This document shows, piece after piece, positions 46,832 through 55,164 of a DNA stretch of 64,000 nucleotides (positions are counted from its first letter, which is position 1; every line of letters begins with the position of its first letter). The position numbers and the translations under genes are program-made. This DNA comes from Thermobifida cellulosilytica TB100 (lineage in GTDB: Bacteria > Actinomycetota > Actinomycetes > Streptosporangiales > Streptosporangiaceae). Where the stretch lies: contig NZ_KQ950180.1 in assembly GCF_001517975.1 (NCBI RefSeq), forward strand, positions 131,722 through 195,721, read 5' to 3'. The notes under the pieces are model-generated. The model was given only the letters and a program-made list of their open reading frames with translations. It was not told the origin of the DNA and did not search any database.

Positions 46832-47845
46832 TTACTGCCCCGCCAAGATCTGACCGACGTACCTTGCCACTGCGCGCACCGCTCCCATCGTTCCTGGGTA
46901 GTCCATCCGGGTGGGGCCGACGACCCCGAGTTTGGCCAGCGTCTGGTCGCCGATCCCGTATCCGGCGGCGACCACCGACGTGGCCTGTAGGCCCTCGTGG
47001 GCGTTCTCCGTCCCGATGCGCACCGTCAGCATCGAGGCGTCGCCCATCTCACCCAGCAAACGGATGAGCACGACGTTTTCTTCCAGTGCTTCGAGGACGT
47101 CGCGGAGTCCGGCCGAGAACCCCATCGCGGCGAGGTTCGACGTGCCCCCGAAGACGACCTTCTCCTCGTGCTTCTCGACGAGGCTCTCCATCAGGACCGA
47201 CAGGACCGACTCGGCCATCGGACGGTCGTCCACCGGGAGCTGGGAGGTGACCCCCGCCAGCGCCTGGGGCGCCTCGGTGAGCCACTTCCCGGCGAGCGCC
47301 CGGTTGAGCACCCTGCGCAGGTTCTCGACCACGTCGTCGGAGACCTCTGCGAGGCCGTCGATGACGCGCTGCTCGACCCGCCCGGTGTTGGTGATCAGCA
47401 CCATCATGACACGCTGCGGCGCCAGCGGCACGAGTTCGATGTGCTGCACGCACGACCGGGTCAGCGACGGGTACTGCATGATCGCCACCTGGCGGGTCAG
47501 GTGGGCCAGCAGTCGCACCGTGCGGGAGACGATCTCGTCGAGGTCCAGCGCCCCGCTCAGGAACGTCTCGATGGCCCGCCGCTCGGCCTTGGACAGCGGT
47601 TTGACCGTGGAGAGCCGGTCCACGAAGAGCCGGTATCCCTTGTCCGTGGGCACCCGGCCCGCGCTGGTGTGCGGCTGGGCGATGTATCCCTGTTCCTCCA
47701 ACGCCACCATGTCGTTGCGGATGGTAGCCGGGGACACCCCCAGCTTGTGCCGCTCGACCAGTGCTTTGGATCCCACGGGCTCGTTCGTGGACACGTAGTC
47801 TTCGACGATGGCACGCAGCACCGCGAGTTTACGGTCGTCGAGCAC
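46832..47845 (-). CDS. hrcA: Heat-inducible transcriptional repressor HrcA
   Basis: This 337-residue repressor binds CIRCE elements and releases them on heat stress. The N-terminal winged helix is [54 protein letters not shown], followed by [18 protein letters not shown]. The GAF-like and dimerisation regions follow ([26 protein letters not shown]). GTG 47845 has AGGAGGTGAG just upstream, partly inside a CIRCE-like repeat at 47857-47883. It heads the hrcA-dnaJ-rsmE operon. Confidence 0.96.
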   Translation of the reverse strand: MLDDRKLAVLRAIVEDYVSTNEPVGSKALVERHKLGVSPATIRNDMVALEEQGYIAQPHTSAGRVPTDKGYRLFVDRLSTVKPLSKAERRAIETFLSGALDLDEIVSRTVRLLAHLTRQVAIMQYPSLTRSCVQHIELVPLAPQRVMMVLITNTGRVEQRVIDGLAEVSDDVVENLRRVLNRALAGKWLTEAPQALAGVTSQLPVDDRPMAESVLSVLMESLVEKHEEKVVFGGTSNLAAMGFSAGLRDVLEALEENVVLIRLLGEMGDASMLTVRIGTENAHEGLQATSVVAAGYGIGDQTLAKLGVVGPTRMDYPGTMGAVRAVARYVGQILAGQ

Positions 47846-47856
47846 GCGCTCACCTC

Positions 47857-47883
47857 CTGGCACTCCGTGGTCTCAAGTGCTAA
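47857..47883. promoter_or_regulatory. CIRCE element in the hrcA leader
   Basis: CTGGCACTC-9 nt-AAGTGCTAA matches the CIRCE consensus TTAGCACTC-N9-GAGTGCTAA at 7 of 9 and 8 of 9 positions. It touches the hrcA ribosome-binding site on one side and a -10-like TAGAAT (47888-47883, minus strand) on the other, so HrcA binding would block transcription start. Confidence 0.8.
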
Positions 47884-48040
47884 TTCTACGCGGCGGAGCC
47901 AAGAGGCGTTATGTCCGTTCGGGGACGGTATCAACCAGTAACCGCCGCGGTCAGGCCCCACCCGTCCGCCAGGGGATTCTGCCGCGCCGCCGCGCGGCGT
48001 CCGCGTCCTCCCCGGCGGCGCGGCCACTACAATCCGCACC

Positions 48041-48877
48041 ATGCCTCCCCACCCCAGGCGCTACGGCGACGACGTCCTCTCCGGCGACCGGCGGCGCCGG
48101 GACCGGCGCAGCGTCCCGACCGTCCCCGCCGAGCTCGGGCTGGTCGTGGAGGTCGCCGACGACGGCTTCTGCGGTGCGGTGGTGGCCTGGGACCGTACCA
48201 CGCTCACCCTGGAGGACCGGCACGGCCGGCGCCGGGTGTTCGAGATGGCCCCCGCGTCCTTCCTGATCGACGGGCGTCCGGTGACCGTGGTGCGCCCGCC
48301 CTCGGCGCCCTCCGGACCGCTGCGCAGCGCCTCGGGCTCGGTCCTGGTGCCCGGCCTGCGGGCGCGGACCGCGCGGGAGAGCCGGATCTTCGTCGAGGGC
48401 GTCCAGGACGCCGAGCTCGTGGAGCGGATCTGGGGCCACGACCTGCGGGTGGAGGGCATCGTCGTGGAGTGCCTGGAGGGGGTGGACCGCCTGGAGGAGG
48501 CGGTCGCGGCGTTCGCGCCCGGCCCGCAGCGGCGGCTCGGCGTGCTCCTGGACCACCTCGTCCCCGGCTCCAAGGAGAGCCGGATCGCCGAACGGGTCTC
48601 CTCCCCGCACGTCCTGGTCGTGGGGCACCCCTTCGTCGACGTCTGGCAGGCGGTGCGGCCCTCGGTCCTCGGCATCCCCGCCTGGCCCTCCGTCCCGCAG
48701 GGGACCCCCTGGAAGGAGGGGGTGCTGGCCGCGCTGGGCTGGCGCACGGACCCCCAGGAGGCGTGGCGGCGCATCCTGGGCTCGGTGCGCTCCTACGCCG
48801 ACCTGGAGCCGGAACTGCTCGGCCGGGTCGAAGAAGTCATCGACTTCTTGACCGCTCCGTGCTCTTCCCCTGCCTAG
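48041..48877 (+). CDS. DUF3097 family protein
   Basis: This 278-residue protein recognised as DUF3097 occurs next to hrcA and hemW across actinobacteria. It has VPAELGLVVEVADDGFCGAVVAWDRTTLTLEDRHG as an N-terminal beta-rich domain, and RIFVEGVQDAELVERIWGHDLRVEGIVVECLEGVDRL, which has a Toprim-like look. Ending features are VGHPFVDVWQAVRPSVLGIPAWPSVPQGTPWKEGVLAALGW. Cytoplasmic; function unknown. It is divergent from hrcA. Confidence 0.85.
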   Translation: MPPHPRRYGDDVLSGDRRRRDRRSVPTVPAELGLVVEVADDGFCGAVVAWDRTTLTLEDRHGRRRVFEMAPASFLIDGRPVTVVRPPSAPSGPLRSASGSVLVPGLRARTARESRIFVEGVQDAELVERIWGHDLRVEGIVVECLEGVDRLEEAVAAFAPGPQRRLGVLLDHLVPGSKESRIAERVSSPHVLVVGHPFVDVWQAVRPSVLGIPAWPSVPQGTPWKEGVLAALGWRTDPQEAWRRILGSVRSYADLEPELLGRVEEVIDFLTAPCSSPA

Positions 48878-48933
48878 GCTGCGTCTGTGGACCCGTGTCC
48901 CCGTCCGCACCACGGCACGGCCAAGGGAAGAGC

Positions 48934-49533
48934 ATGAGCGAGACACCGCCCCACCCCCCGTCCCACGGCTGGGACCCGCCCCAGAGCCCCCCGGACCCCC
49001 GGTCGGCCCCGCCCGGGCCGCAGCAGCAGCCGCGGCGCCCGCCGAGGTTCGCCCCGCCGCACCCCCCGCAGTCCGCCTCGGAGCCGCAGTCCGTCCCGCC
49101 CCCGCCGGGGCGCCCCTCCGCGCTCCCCGGCCCGTACCAGGCCCCCGCGGGCCACGGCCCGTGGCCCGCGGGGGCCCCGGGCTCCGACGGGAGCACCTGG
49201 GCGATGGTCGCGCACCTGGTCGGCGTGGTCTTCGCCTGCACCGCCTGGCTGCCGTCTCTGGTCGTCTACCTGGTGGCGAAGGGCCGTTCGCCGTTCGTGC
49301 GCCACCACGCCGCCGAGGCGCTCAACCTCCAGTTGACCCTGTTCTTCCCGTACGTCGTCGGTGCCGGCCTCTTCGTCGGGCTGGGGTTCTCCTCCCCCGA
49401 CCTGGCGTGGATCGGGACGGCGGTGACGGTCGCCGTGTGGCTGGTCTGTCTCGTCTTCGGGACGCTGGCCGCCACGGCCGCGGCACGGGATTCCTGGTAC
49501 CGCTACCCGATCGCTTTTCATCTGGTCAAATGA
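48934..49533 (+). CDS. DUF4870-type membrane protein with Pro-rich N-terminus (copy 1)
   Basis: This 199-residue protein has about 85 residues of Pro/Gln/Ser-rich disordered sequence, then a DUF4870 domain with three hydrophobic segments (TWAMVAHLVGVVFACTAWLPSLVVYLVAK, LNLQLTLFFPYVVGAGLFVGLGF, WIGTAVTVAVWLVCLVFGTLAATAAARDSWYRYPIAFHLVK). The FVRHHAAEALNLQLT motif between helices is the family signature. ATG has AAGGGAAG upstream. The next gene is a paralogue. The family is conserved in Gram-positives without known function. Confidence 0.82.
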   Translation: MSETPPHPPSHGWDPPQSPPDPRSAPPGPQQQPRRPPRFAPPHPPQSASEPQSVPPPPGRPSALPGPYQAPAGHGPWPAGAPGSDGSTWAMVAHLVGVVFACTAWLPSLVVYLVAKGRSPFVRHHAAEALNLQLTLFFPYVVGAGLFVGLGFSSPDLAWIGTAVTVAVWLVCLVFGTLAATAAARDSWYRYPIAFHLVK

Positions 49534-49637
49534 CGGGAACCTCCCCTACGGTAATTCCGTCGGAGTTGTCGAACGGCGCCCCGCCGGACCGTGGCGGATC
49601 TGCCCGCATCTCCCGAAGAACGAACACGAGGATGAAC

Positions 49638-50129
49638 ATGAGCAACCCCTACCCGCCCCCCGGCCCCGAGAACTACGGTCAGGGCGGCTACGGCCCCGAC
49701 CCCTCCGCGACGGGCGGTCAGCCCGGCTACGGCCAGCCCGGGTACGGCGCTCCGCAGCCCGGCTACCCCCCGCAGCCCGGCTACGGCCAGCAGCCCGCCG
49801 CCAGCGGCGACGACAACACGTTCGCGCTCCTGACGCACCTGCTGGGCATCGTCACCATGTTCGTCGGTGCGCTCGTGATGTACCTGGTGAAGAAGGACAC
49901 CGCCTCCCCCTACCTCAGGCACCACCTGCTGGAGGCGCTGAACTTCCAGATCACGGTCACCATCGCCTACGTGGTCTCCTGGGTCCTGGCGGTGGTCACC
50001 CTCGGGATCCTGTCCTTCGTCCCGGCGATTGTCTGGATCTTCGGCCTGGTCTTCTCCATCCTCGCCACGGTGGCCGCCAACAAGGGCGAGTGGTACCGCT
50101 ACCCGGTCACCATCCGCATGATCAAGTAG
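49638..50129 (+). CDS. DUF4870-type membrane protein with Tyr/Gly-rich repeats (copy 2)
   Basis: This 163-residue paralogue of the upstream gene has an N-terminus of imperfect Gly-Tyr-Gly-Gln-Pro repeats (GQPGYGQPGYGAPQPGYPPQPGYGQQP) ahead of a DUF4870 domain (TFALLTHLLGIVTMFVGALVMYLVKK, YLRHHLLEALNFQITVTIAYVVSWVL, and a final KGEWYRYPVTIRMIK). The ATG at 49638 is preferred over 49632 because GAGG then lies 6 nt away. It ends in a classic terminator. Function unknown; the repeats may drive surface or condensate-like association, which is speculation. Confidence 0.82.
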   Translation: MSNPYPPPGPENYGQGGYGPDPSATGGQPGYGQPGYGAPQPGYPPQPGYGQQPAASGDDNTFALLTHLLGIVTMFVGALVMYLVKKDTASPYLRHHLLEALNFQITVTIAYVVSWVLAVVTLGILSFVPAIVWIFGLVFSILATVAANKGEWYRYPVTIRMIK

Positions 50130-50145
50130 TCGTCCCGCACGGCTC

Positions 50146-50171
50146 GGGGATCCGGTCACCGGATCCCCTTT
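50146..50171 (+). terminator. Rho-independent terminator
   Basis: GGGGATCCGG and CCGGATCCCC form perfect 10-base arms around TCA, followed by TTTCTC. It lies 17 nt after the copy-2 DUF4870 stop and can also serve the convergent hemW gene. Confidence 0.85.
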
Positions 50172-50185
50172 CTCGTGTCCCGGGC

Positions 50186-51418
50186 TCAGGACAGGTCGAG
50201 CACCAGCGCGTCGGCGAGCAGCCGCCCCCGCAGGGTGAGCACCGCGCGCCCCCGGGCGTGCGCGGCGGCGTCCAGCAGTCCGTCCGCGGCGGCGCGGGCC
50301 GCGGCGGCGCGTCCGGAGTCGTCGAGCAGGTCCAGCGGACACCCCTGAGCGAGGCGCAGCTCCAGCAGGATGCGCTCGAAGCGGCGGTCCTCGGCGGAGA
50401 GGAGTTCGCGGGCCTGCGCCGGGGTGCGCCCCGCGGCCAGGCGCGCGGCGTAGGCGGCGGGGTGCTTGACGTTCCACCAGCGCACTCCCCCGACGTGGCT
50501 GTGCGCGCCGGGACCGATCCCCCACCAGTCGCCGCCGGTCCAGTACAGCAGGTTGTGGGCGCTGCGCGCGGAGGGGCCGGCCGCCCAGTTGGACACCTCG
50601 TACCAGTGCAGTCCCGCGGCGGACAGCAGTTCGTCGGCCATCAGGTAGCGGTCGGCCATGACGTCGTCGTCGGGCGGGGCGAGCTCGCCGCGGCGCACCC
50701 GCGCGGCCAGCCGGGTGCCCTCCTCCACGATGAGCGAGTAGGCGGAGACGTGGTCGGGCCCGGCCGCGAGCGCGGCGGTGAGGGACTCCTTCCAGTCGGC
50801 GTCGCTCTCCCCGGGCGTGCCGTAGATGAGGTCCAGGTTGACGTGCTCGAACCCGGCCTCGCGGGCCCAGGCCACGCACTGCTGGGGCCGCCCCGGGGTG
50901 TGCGTGCGCTCCAGGACCGCCAGCACGTGCTCCCGGGCGCTCTGCATGCCGAAGGAGATCCGGGTGAACCCGGCGTCGCGCAGCCGCAGCAGCACGTCGC
51001 GGTCGACGGTCTCGGGGTTGGCCTCGGTGGTGACCTCCGCGCCGGGGGCGAGGCCGAACCGGTCGTCGATCGCGGCGAGGATCCGCCCCAGCTCCTCGGG
51101 GGAGAGCAGCGTGGGGGTGCCGCCGCCGAAGAAGACGGTGCGCACCGGGACCTCGCGGTCGCCCAGCACCCGCCGGGCCAGGTCCACCTCGGCCACGGCC
51201 TGGTCGGCGTAGGTGCGCGGGGAGGCGACCGCCGAACCGTCCCGGGAGCGCAGCTCGGCGGCGGTGTAGGTGTTGAAGTCGCAGTAGCCGCAGCGGGTGG
51301 CGCAGAACGGCACGTGCACGTAGACCCCGAACGGCCGCGAGCCGACGCCCGCCAGCGCGGACGCGGGCAGGGAGCCGTCGTCGGGGACGGGGACGCCGTC
51401 GAGCGGGACTGAGGGCAT
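50186..51418 (-). CDS. hemW: Radical SAM family heme chaperone HemW
   Basis: This 410-residue radical SAM protein of the HemN/HemW group has CX3CX2C in VPFCATRCGYCDF, followed by VRTVFFGGGTPTLLSPEELGRIL, TTEANPETVD and RISFGMQS. The C-terminal HemW domain has NWAAGPSARSAHNLLYWTGGDWWGIGPGAHS. HemW inserts heme into apo-proteins; it lacks the extra N-terminal residues needed for coproporphyrinogen oxidase activity. ATG 51418 has GGAG close upstream. It belongs to the lepA-hemW-hrcA-dnaJ neighbourhood. Confidence 0.93.
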   Translation of the reverse strand: MPSVPLDGVPVPDDGSLPASALAGVGSRPFGVYVHVPFCATRCGYCDFNTYTAAELRSRDGSAVASPRTYADQAVAEVDLARRVLGDREVPVRTVFFGGGTPTLLSPEELGRILAAIDDRFGLAPGAEVTTEANPETVDRDVLLRLRDAGFTRISFGMQSAREHVLAVLERTHTPGRPQQCVAWAREAGFEHVNLDLIYGTPGESDADWKESLTAALAAGPDHVSAYSLIVEEGTRLAARVRRGELAPPDDDVMADRYLMADELLSAAGLHWYEVSNWAAGPSARSAHNLLYWTGGDWWGIGPGAHSHVGGVRWWNVKHPAAYAARLAAGRTPAQARELLSAEDRRFERILLELRLAQGCPLDLLDDSGRAAAARAAADGLLDAAAHARGRAVLTLRGRLLADALVLDLS

Positions 51419-51477
51419 GTCTCCAGTGTCGGCGATGCCGGGCGGTGCCCGCGCCCGCCGGGGCGCGGGCGCCCCGG

Positions 51478-52134
51478 TCACCTCGGCGCGGTGCCGAGCT
51501 GCTCTTCGACGGCGGCCAGTTGGGCCCGCCACTTGGCGGCGCTGCCGGGGATCTCCACGACACGGCGCAGCAGGGCCGCGTCGCGTCCGTGGCGGGCGCG
51601 GAAGGCGGTGGCGAGGTCGATGCCGTGGTCGGGGCGGTACTCCACGACCACGGGGTCGCCGGCGGCCACCTCGCCCTCCTCGAGCACCCTCAGGTAGGCG
51701 CCGGTGCGCGCCTCCTGGGTGAAGCGCTTGACCCAGCCGCGCTCCCCCAGCCAGTTCTGGAAGGTGCCGCACGGCGTGCGCGGCAGCGTCACCTCCAGCA
51801 GCGCGCTGCCGACCCGCCACCGCTCGCCGATGAGCGCACGGCTGACCTCGACCCCGCGGGTGGTGAGGTTCTCGCCGAACATCCCGTCACGCAGCGGCCT
51901 GCCCAGCCGCTCCTGCCACAGGTCCAGCTCCTCCCGGGCGTAGGCGTAGACGGCCTGGTCGCGGCCGCCGTGGTTGACGGTGTCGGCCTGGACGTCCCCC
52001 TCCAGCCCCAGGGAGTGGACGCGCACCCGGCCCGCGGCCGGGCGTTTGTCGATGGCGGTGTGCTTGAGTCTGCCCGCCCACTCGGCGGAGACGGGCAGGC
52101 CGGTGTTGACTGACAGCACGATCCCGGTGTCCAT
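51478..52134 (-). CDS. MOSC-domain protein
   Basis: This 218-residue MOSC protein resembles YiiM. It has SVNTGLPVSAEWAGRLKHTAIDKRP, LGLEGDVQADTVNHGGRDQAVYAYAREEL, MFGENLTTRGVEVSRALIGERWRVG, and LLEVTLPRTPCGTFQNWLG with the conserved cysteine, then the alpha-helical 3-alpha tail. MOSC proteins transfer or reduce using molybdenum cofactor, as YiiM reduces N-hydroxylated compounds. No Moco gene is adjacent. It lies 10 bases after the lacI-type gene on the same strand. Confidence 0.9.
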   Translation of the reverse strand: MDTGIVLSVNTGLPVSAEWAGRLKHTAIDKRPAAGRVRVHSLGLEGDVQADTVNHGGRDQAVYAYAREELDLWQERLGRPLRDGMFGENLTTRGVEVSRALIGERWRVGSALLEVTLPRTPCGTFQNWLGERGWVKRFTQEARTGAYLRVLEEGEVAAGDPVVVEYRPDHGIDLATAFRARHGRDAALLRRVVEIPGSAAKWRAQLAAVEEQLGTAPR

Positions 52135-52144
52135 GGGCCGTACG

Positions 52145-53188
52145 CTACCTGCCCGCCCGGACGACCCGCTCCCCCATTTCCGCCCGGTGCACCCCGGTGG
52201 AGCCGCGGACGACGAGCTCCGGCTCGAACACGTACTCGGTGCGCGCCGGGGCGTGCCCGGCGATCTCGTCGCACAGCGCCCGGACCGCCGCCAGCGCCAT
52301 GGCCTGGACCGGCTGGCGCACCGTGGTCAGCGGCGGGTCGGTGAACGCGATGAGCTGGGAGTCGTCGTAGCCGACCACCGACAGGTCGCCGGGGACCGAC
52401 AGCCCTCGCTGGCGGGCCGCGCGGACCGCGCCCAGCGCCATCAGGTCGGAGCCGCACACGATGGCGGTGACGCCGCGGTCGAGCAGCCTGCTGGCCGCCG
52501 CGTGCCCGCCCTCGACCCCGAACAGGGACAGCTCCACGAGGTCGTCGTGGAACTCCAGGCCGTTGCGGTCGAGCGCGGCCTTGAAGCCCTCCAGCTTGCG
52601 CTGGACCGGGACGTAGCGGTAGGGGCCGCTGGCGAACCCGATGCGGGTGTGGCCCAGGGCCGCCAGGTGGTCGACCGCGAGCCGGGCCGCGGCCCGGTCG
52701 TCGGGGGAGACGAACACCGCGGGCAGCCCCTCGACGTAGCCGTTGACCAGGACGATGGGCAGGCGGCGGGCCAGCAGGGCGCGGTAGCGGTCGTGGTTGG
52801 CGGTGGTGTCGGCGTGCAGGCCGGAGACGAAGATGATGCCGGAGACGTTGCGCTCCAGCAGCATCTCGACGTACTCGTCCTCCACGATCCCGCCCGGCGT
52901 CTGGGTGCACAGCACCGGGGTGTAGCCGTGCTGGGCGAGCACCCCCTCGGCCGCCTGCGCGAACATGGGGAATATCGGGTTCTCCAGCTCCGGCACGACC
53001 ATGCCGACCAGCCCGGCCGAGCGCTGTCTCAGGCGGGCCGGGCGCTCGTAGCCGAGCACGTCGAGCGCGGTCAGCACGGCCTTGCGCGTGGCCGGACCCA
53101 CTCCCGGTTTGTCGTTGAGCACCCGGGAGACCGTCGCCTCACTCACGCCCGCCTGGCGGGCGATGTCGGCCAATCGTGGTGGACCCAT
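52145..53188 (-). CDS. LacI-family regulator, MalR-like
   Basis: This 347-residue regulator has an N-terminal LacI helix-turn-helix (MGPPRLADIARQAGVSEATVSRVLNDKPGVGPATRKAVLTALDVLGYE) and a periplasmic-binding-like effector domain (VGMVVPELENPIFPMFAQAAEGVLAQHGY, GIIFVSGLHADTTA, FASGPYRYVPVQRKLEGFKAAL, AIVCGSDLMALGAVRAARQRG). It is divergent from a GH13 glucosidase and adjacent to malEFG, with CTTGCAG-type sites before both. A maltose/maltodextrin-responsive repressor role is strongly suggested. TAGAGT (53200-53195, minus strand) 6 nt before the ATG suggests a leaderless mRNA. Confidence 0.9.
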   Translation of the reverse strand: MGPPRLADIARQAGVSEATVSRVLNDKPGVGPATRKAVLTALDVLGYERPARLRQRSAGLVGMVVPELENPIFPMFAQAAEGVLAQHGYTPVLCTQTPGGIVEDEYVEMLLERNVSGIIFVSGLHADTTANHDRYRALLARRLPIVLVNGYVEGLPAVFVSPDDRAAARLAVDHLAALGHTRIGFASGPYRYVPVQRKLEGFKAALDRNGLEFHDDLVELSLFGVEGGHAAASRLLDRGVTAIVCGSDLMALGAVRAARQRGLSVPGDLSVVGYDDSQLIAFTDPPLTTVRQPVQAMALAAVRALCDEIAGHAPARTEYVFEPELVVRGSTGVHRAEMGERVVRAGR

Positions 53189-53221
53189 GCCAGCACTCTA
53201 ATCCAAAACCCGCTTCCCCCG

Positions 53222-53258
53222 CTGCAAGAAATCGGTAACCTTGCGCAAGCGATTGCAG
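53222..53258. promoter_or_regulatory. MalR-type operator cluster between lacI-like and GH13 genes
   Basis: Three related elements lie in 37 bases: CTGCAAG (inverse CTTGCAG) at 53222, the palindrome CTTGCGCAAG at 53240-53249, and ATTGCAG at 53252. CTTGCAG is, as I recall, the repeat controlling amylase and malE promoters in Streptomyces. One site cluster could serve both divergent promoters. Confidence 0.65.
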
Positions 53259-53291
53259 TCCCCGTTACCCCCAGGTTCTCTGGAGACCTCC

Positions 53292-54926
53292 ATGCAGCAG
53301 ACTCCTGACAGCGCCCGCCCCGCGGCAGCGGCCGCACCCTCCCGCTGGTGGCGGCACGCGGTCATCTACCAGGTCTACGTCCGCAGCTTCGCCGACTCCA
53401 ACGGCGACGGCGAGGGCGACCTGAACGGCATCCGGGAACGCCTGCCCGCACTGTCCGACCTCGGCGTGGACGCGGTCTGGCTCACCCCCTTCTACGTCTC
53501 CCCGCTGGCCGACGGCGGCTACGACGTCGCCGACTACCGCGACGTCGACCCCCGGTTCGGCACCCTGGACGACTTCGACGCGCTGCTGGCCGCAGCCCAC
53601 GACCTGGGCATCCGGGTCATCATCGACATCGTCCCCAACCACACCTCCTCGGCGCACCGCTGGTTCCGCGAGGCGCTGGCCGCCGGGCCGGGCAGCCCCG
53701 AACGCGACCGGTACGTCTTCCGGCCGGGCCGGGGCAGGGACGGCGAGCTGCCGCCGAACAACTGGCAGTCGATCTTCGGCGGCCCCGCCTGGACCCGGGT
53801 CAAGGCGCCCGGGGGGCAGCCCGAGGAGTGGTACCTGCACCTGTTCGACGTCGAGCAGCCCGACCTGAACTGGGAGAACCCGGAGGTGAGGGCGGAGTTC
53901 GCCGACATCCTCCGGTTCTGGCTGGACCGCGGCGTGGACGGGTTCCGCATCGACGTGGCGCACGGAATGATCAAGGACCCCGCGCTGCCCGACATCGCCG
54001 AGGGGCAGAAGGCCGACCTGCTGGACGGCCACACCCGGCTGCCCTACTTCGACCAGGACGGCGTGCACGAGATCTACCGGGAGTGGCGGGCCATCGTCGA
54101 CAGCTACCCGGGCGAGCGCGCCCTGGTGGCGGAGGCCTGGGTGGAGGACGCCGACCGGGTGGCCCGCTACCTGCGCCCCGACGAGCTGCACCAGGCGTTC
54201 AACTTCGAGTACCTCACCTCCCCGTGGGACGCCGCGGCGCTGCGCTCGGTCGTGGACCGCTCCCTGGCCGCCAACGGCGCGGTCGGCGCACCCACCACCT
54301 GGGTGCTGTCCAACCACGACGTGACCCGGCACGTCACGCGGTTCGGCGGGGGCGCGCAGGGCCTGGCCCGGGCCCGGGCCGCCGCCCTGCTGATGCTGGC
54401 CCTGCCCGGGTCCGTCTACCTCTACCAGGGCGAGGAGCTGGGCCTTCCCGAGGTCACCGACCTGCCGGAGGAGGCGTTGCAGGACCCCACCTGGGAGCGC
54501 TCCGGGCACACCGAGCGGGGACGCGACGGCTGCCGCGTGCCGCTGCCGTGGGAGGGCGAGGAGCCGCCGTTCGGCTTCGGCTGCACCGCCGAGCGCGCCT
54601 GGCTGCCGGTACCCGCGCAGTGGCGCTCGCTCACCCGGCAGGCCCAGGAGGGCGACCCCGGCTCCACCCTGTCGCTGTACAAGGCGGCCCTGCGGCTGCG
54701 CCGGGAGCTGCCGGCCCTCGGCGACGGCTCGCTGACCTGGCAGGACGCTCCCGAGAACGTGCTGGTGCTGGCGCGTGACCCGGGCTTCTGCTGCGCGGTC
54801 AACCTCGGCTCCGCTCCCGTTGGGCTCTCCCTGGAGGGCGAGGTGCTGCTGTCCAGCGGTCCGGTGGAGCGGTCCGGGACGGAGCTGGTGCTGCCCGCGG
54901 ACACCGCGGTGTGGCTGCGACGCTGA
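53292..54926 (+). CDS. GH13 alpha-glucosidase/oligosaccharide hydrolase
   Basis: This 544-residue cytoplasmic enzyme (no signal peptide) has nucleophile Asp221 in GFRIDVAHG, acid/base Glu281 in LVAEAW, and the third carboxylate Asp343 in LSNHD. Region I is IDIVPNHT and the domain starts WWRHAVIYQVYVRSFADSNGDGEGDLNG, as in oligo-1,6-glucosidase/alpha-glucosidase subfamilies. It probably hydrolyses imported maltose and maltodextrins to glucose. ATG 53292 has GGAG 6 nt upstream. The long C-terminal domain ends DTAVWLRR. It is followed by a strong terminator, so malEFG is a separate unit. Confidence 0.92.
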   Translation: MQQTPDSARPAAAAAPSRWWRHAVIYQVYVRSFADSNGDGEGDLNGIRERLPALSDLGVDAVWLTPFYVSPLADGGYDVADYRDVDPRFGTLDDFDALLAAAHDLGIRVIIDIVPNHTSSAHRWFREALAAGPGSPERDRYVFRPGRGRDGELPPNNWQSIFGGPAWTRVKAPGGQPEEWYLHLFDVEQPDLNWENPEVRAEFADILRFWLDRGVDGFRIDVAHGMIKDPALPDIAEGQKADLLDGHTRLPYFDQDGVHEIYREWRAIVDSYPGERALVAEAWVEDADRVARYLRPDELHQAFNFEYLTSPWDAAALRSVVDRSLAANGAVGAPTTWVLSNHDVTRHVTRFGGGAQGLARARAAALLMLALPGSVYLYQGEELGLPEVTDLPEEALQDPTWERSGHTERGRDGCRVPLPWEGEEPPFGFGCTAERAWLPVPAQWRSLTRQAQEGDPGSTLSLYKAALRLRRELPALGDGSLTWQDAPENVLVLARDPGFCCAVNLGSAPVGLSLEGEVLLSSGPVERSGTELVLPADTAVWLRR

Positions 54927-54968
54927 CGCGCGGACGGCTCCCCGGGGTGCGGGATGCCAGTCACGGAG

Positions 54969-55008
54969 AGCGGGGGTCCGGGCGCACGGGGGCGCCCGGA
55001 CCCCCGCT
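54969..55008 (+). terminator. Hairpin terminator after the GH13 gene
   Basis: Perfect 17-base arms (AGCGGGGGTCCGGGCGC and complement) surround the loop ACGGGG, 42 nt after the GH13 stop. It separates the GH13 gene from malEFG. Confidence 0.75.
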
Positions 55009-55042
55009 GCTGTCAACCGGACATTTCACTTGGATTACGTAT

Positions 55043-55089
55043 CTTGCAGCAAGAGACCGAAAACTCTTCCAAAGTTTGCAAGATCTTGC
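55043..55089. promoter_or_regulatory. Two operators upstream of malE
   Basis: CTTGC-A-GCAAG (55043-55053, containing CTTGCAG) and the perfect 12-base palindrome GCAAGATCTTGC (55078-55089) lie with centres about 35 bases apart, ahead of the malE start at 55165. They share the CTTGC/GCAAG half-site with the GH13 upstream region, which points to one MalR-like regulator for both. Confidence 0.7.
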
Positions 55090-55164
55090 TAACGTCTCAC
55101 GCCACCGCACTGGAAGCCGCGCGGTGCCGGGGGACGCCGCAGCGGCATGCTCGAAGGAGAATCC

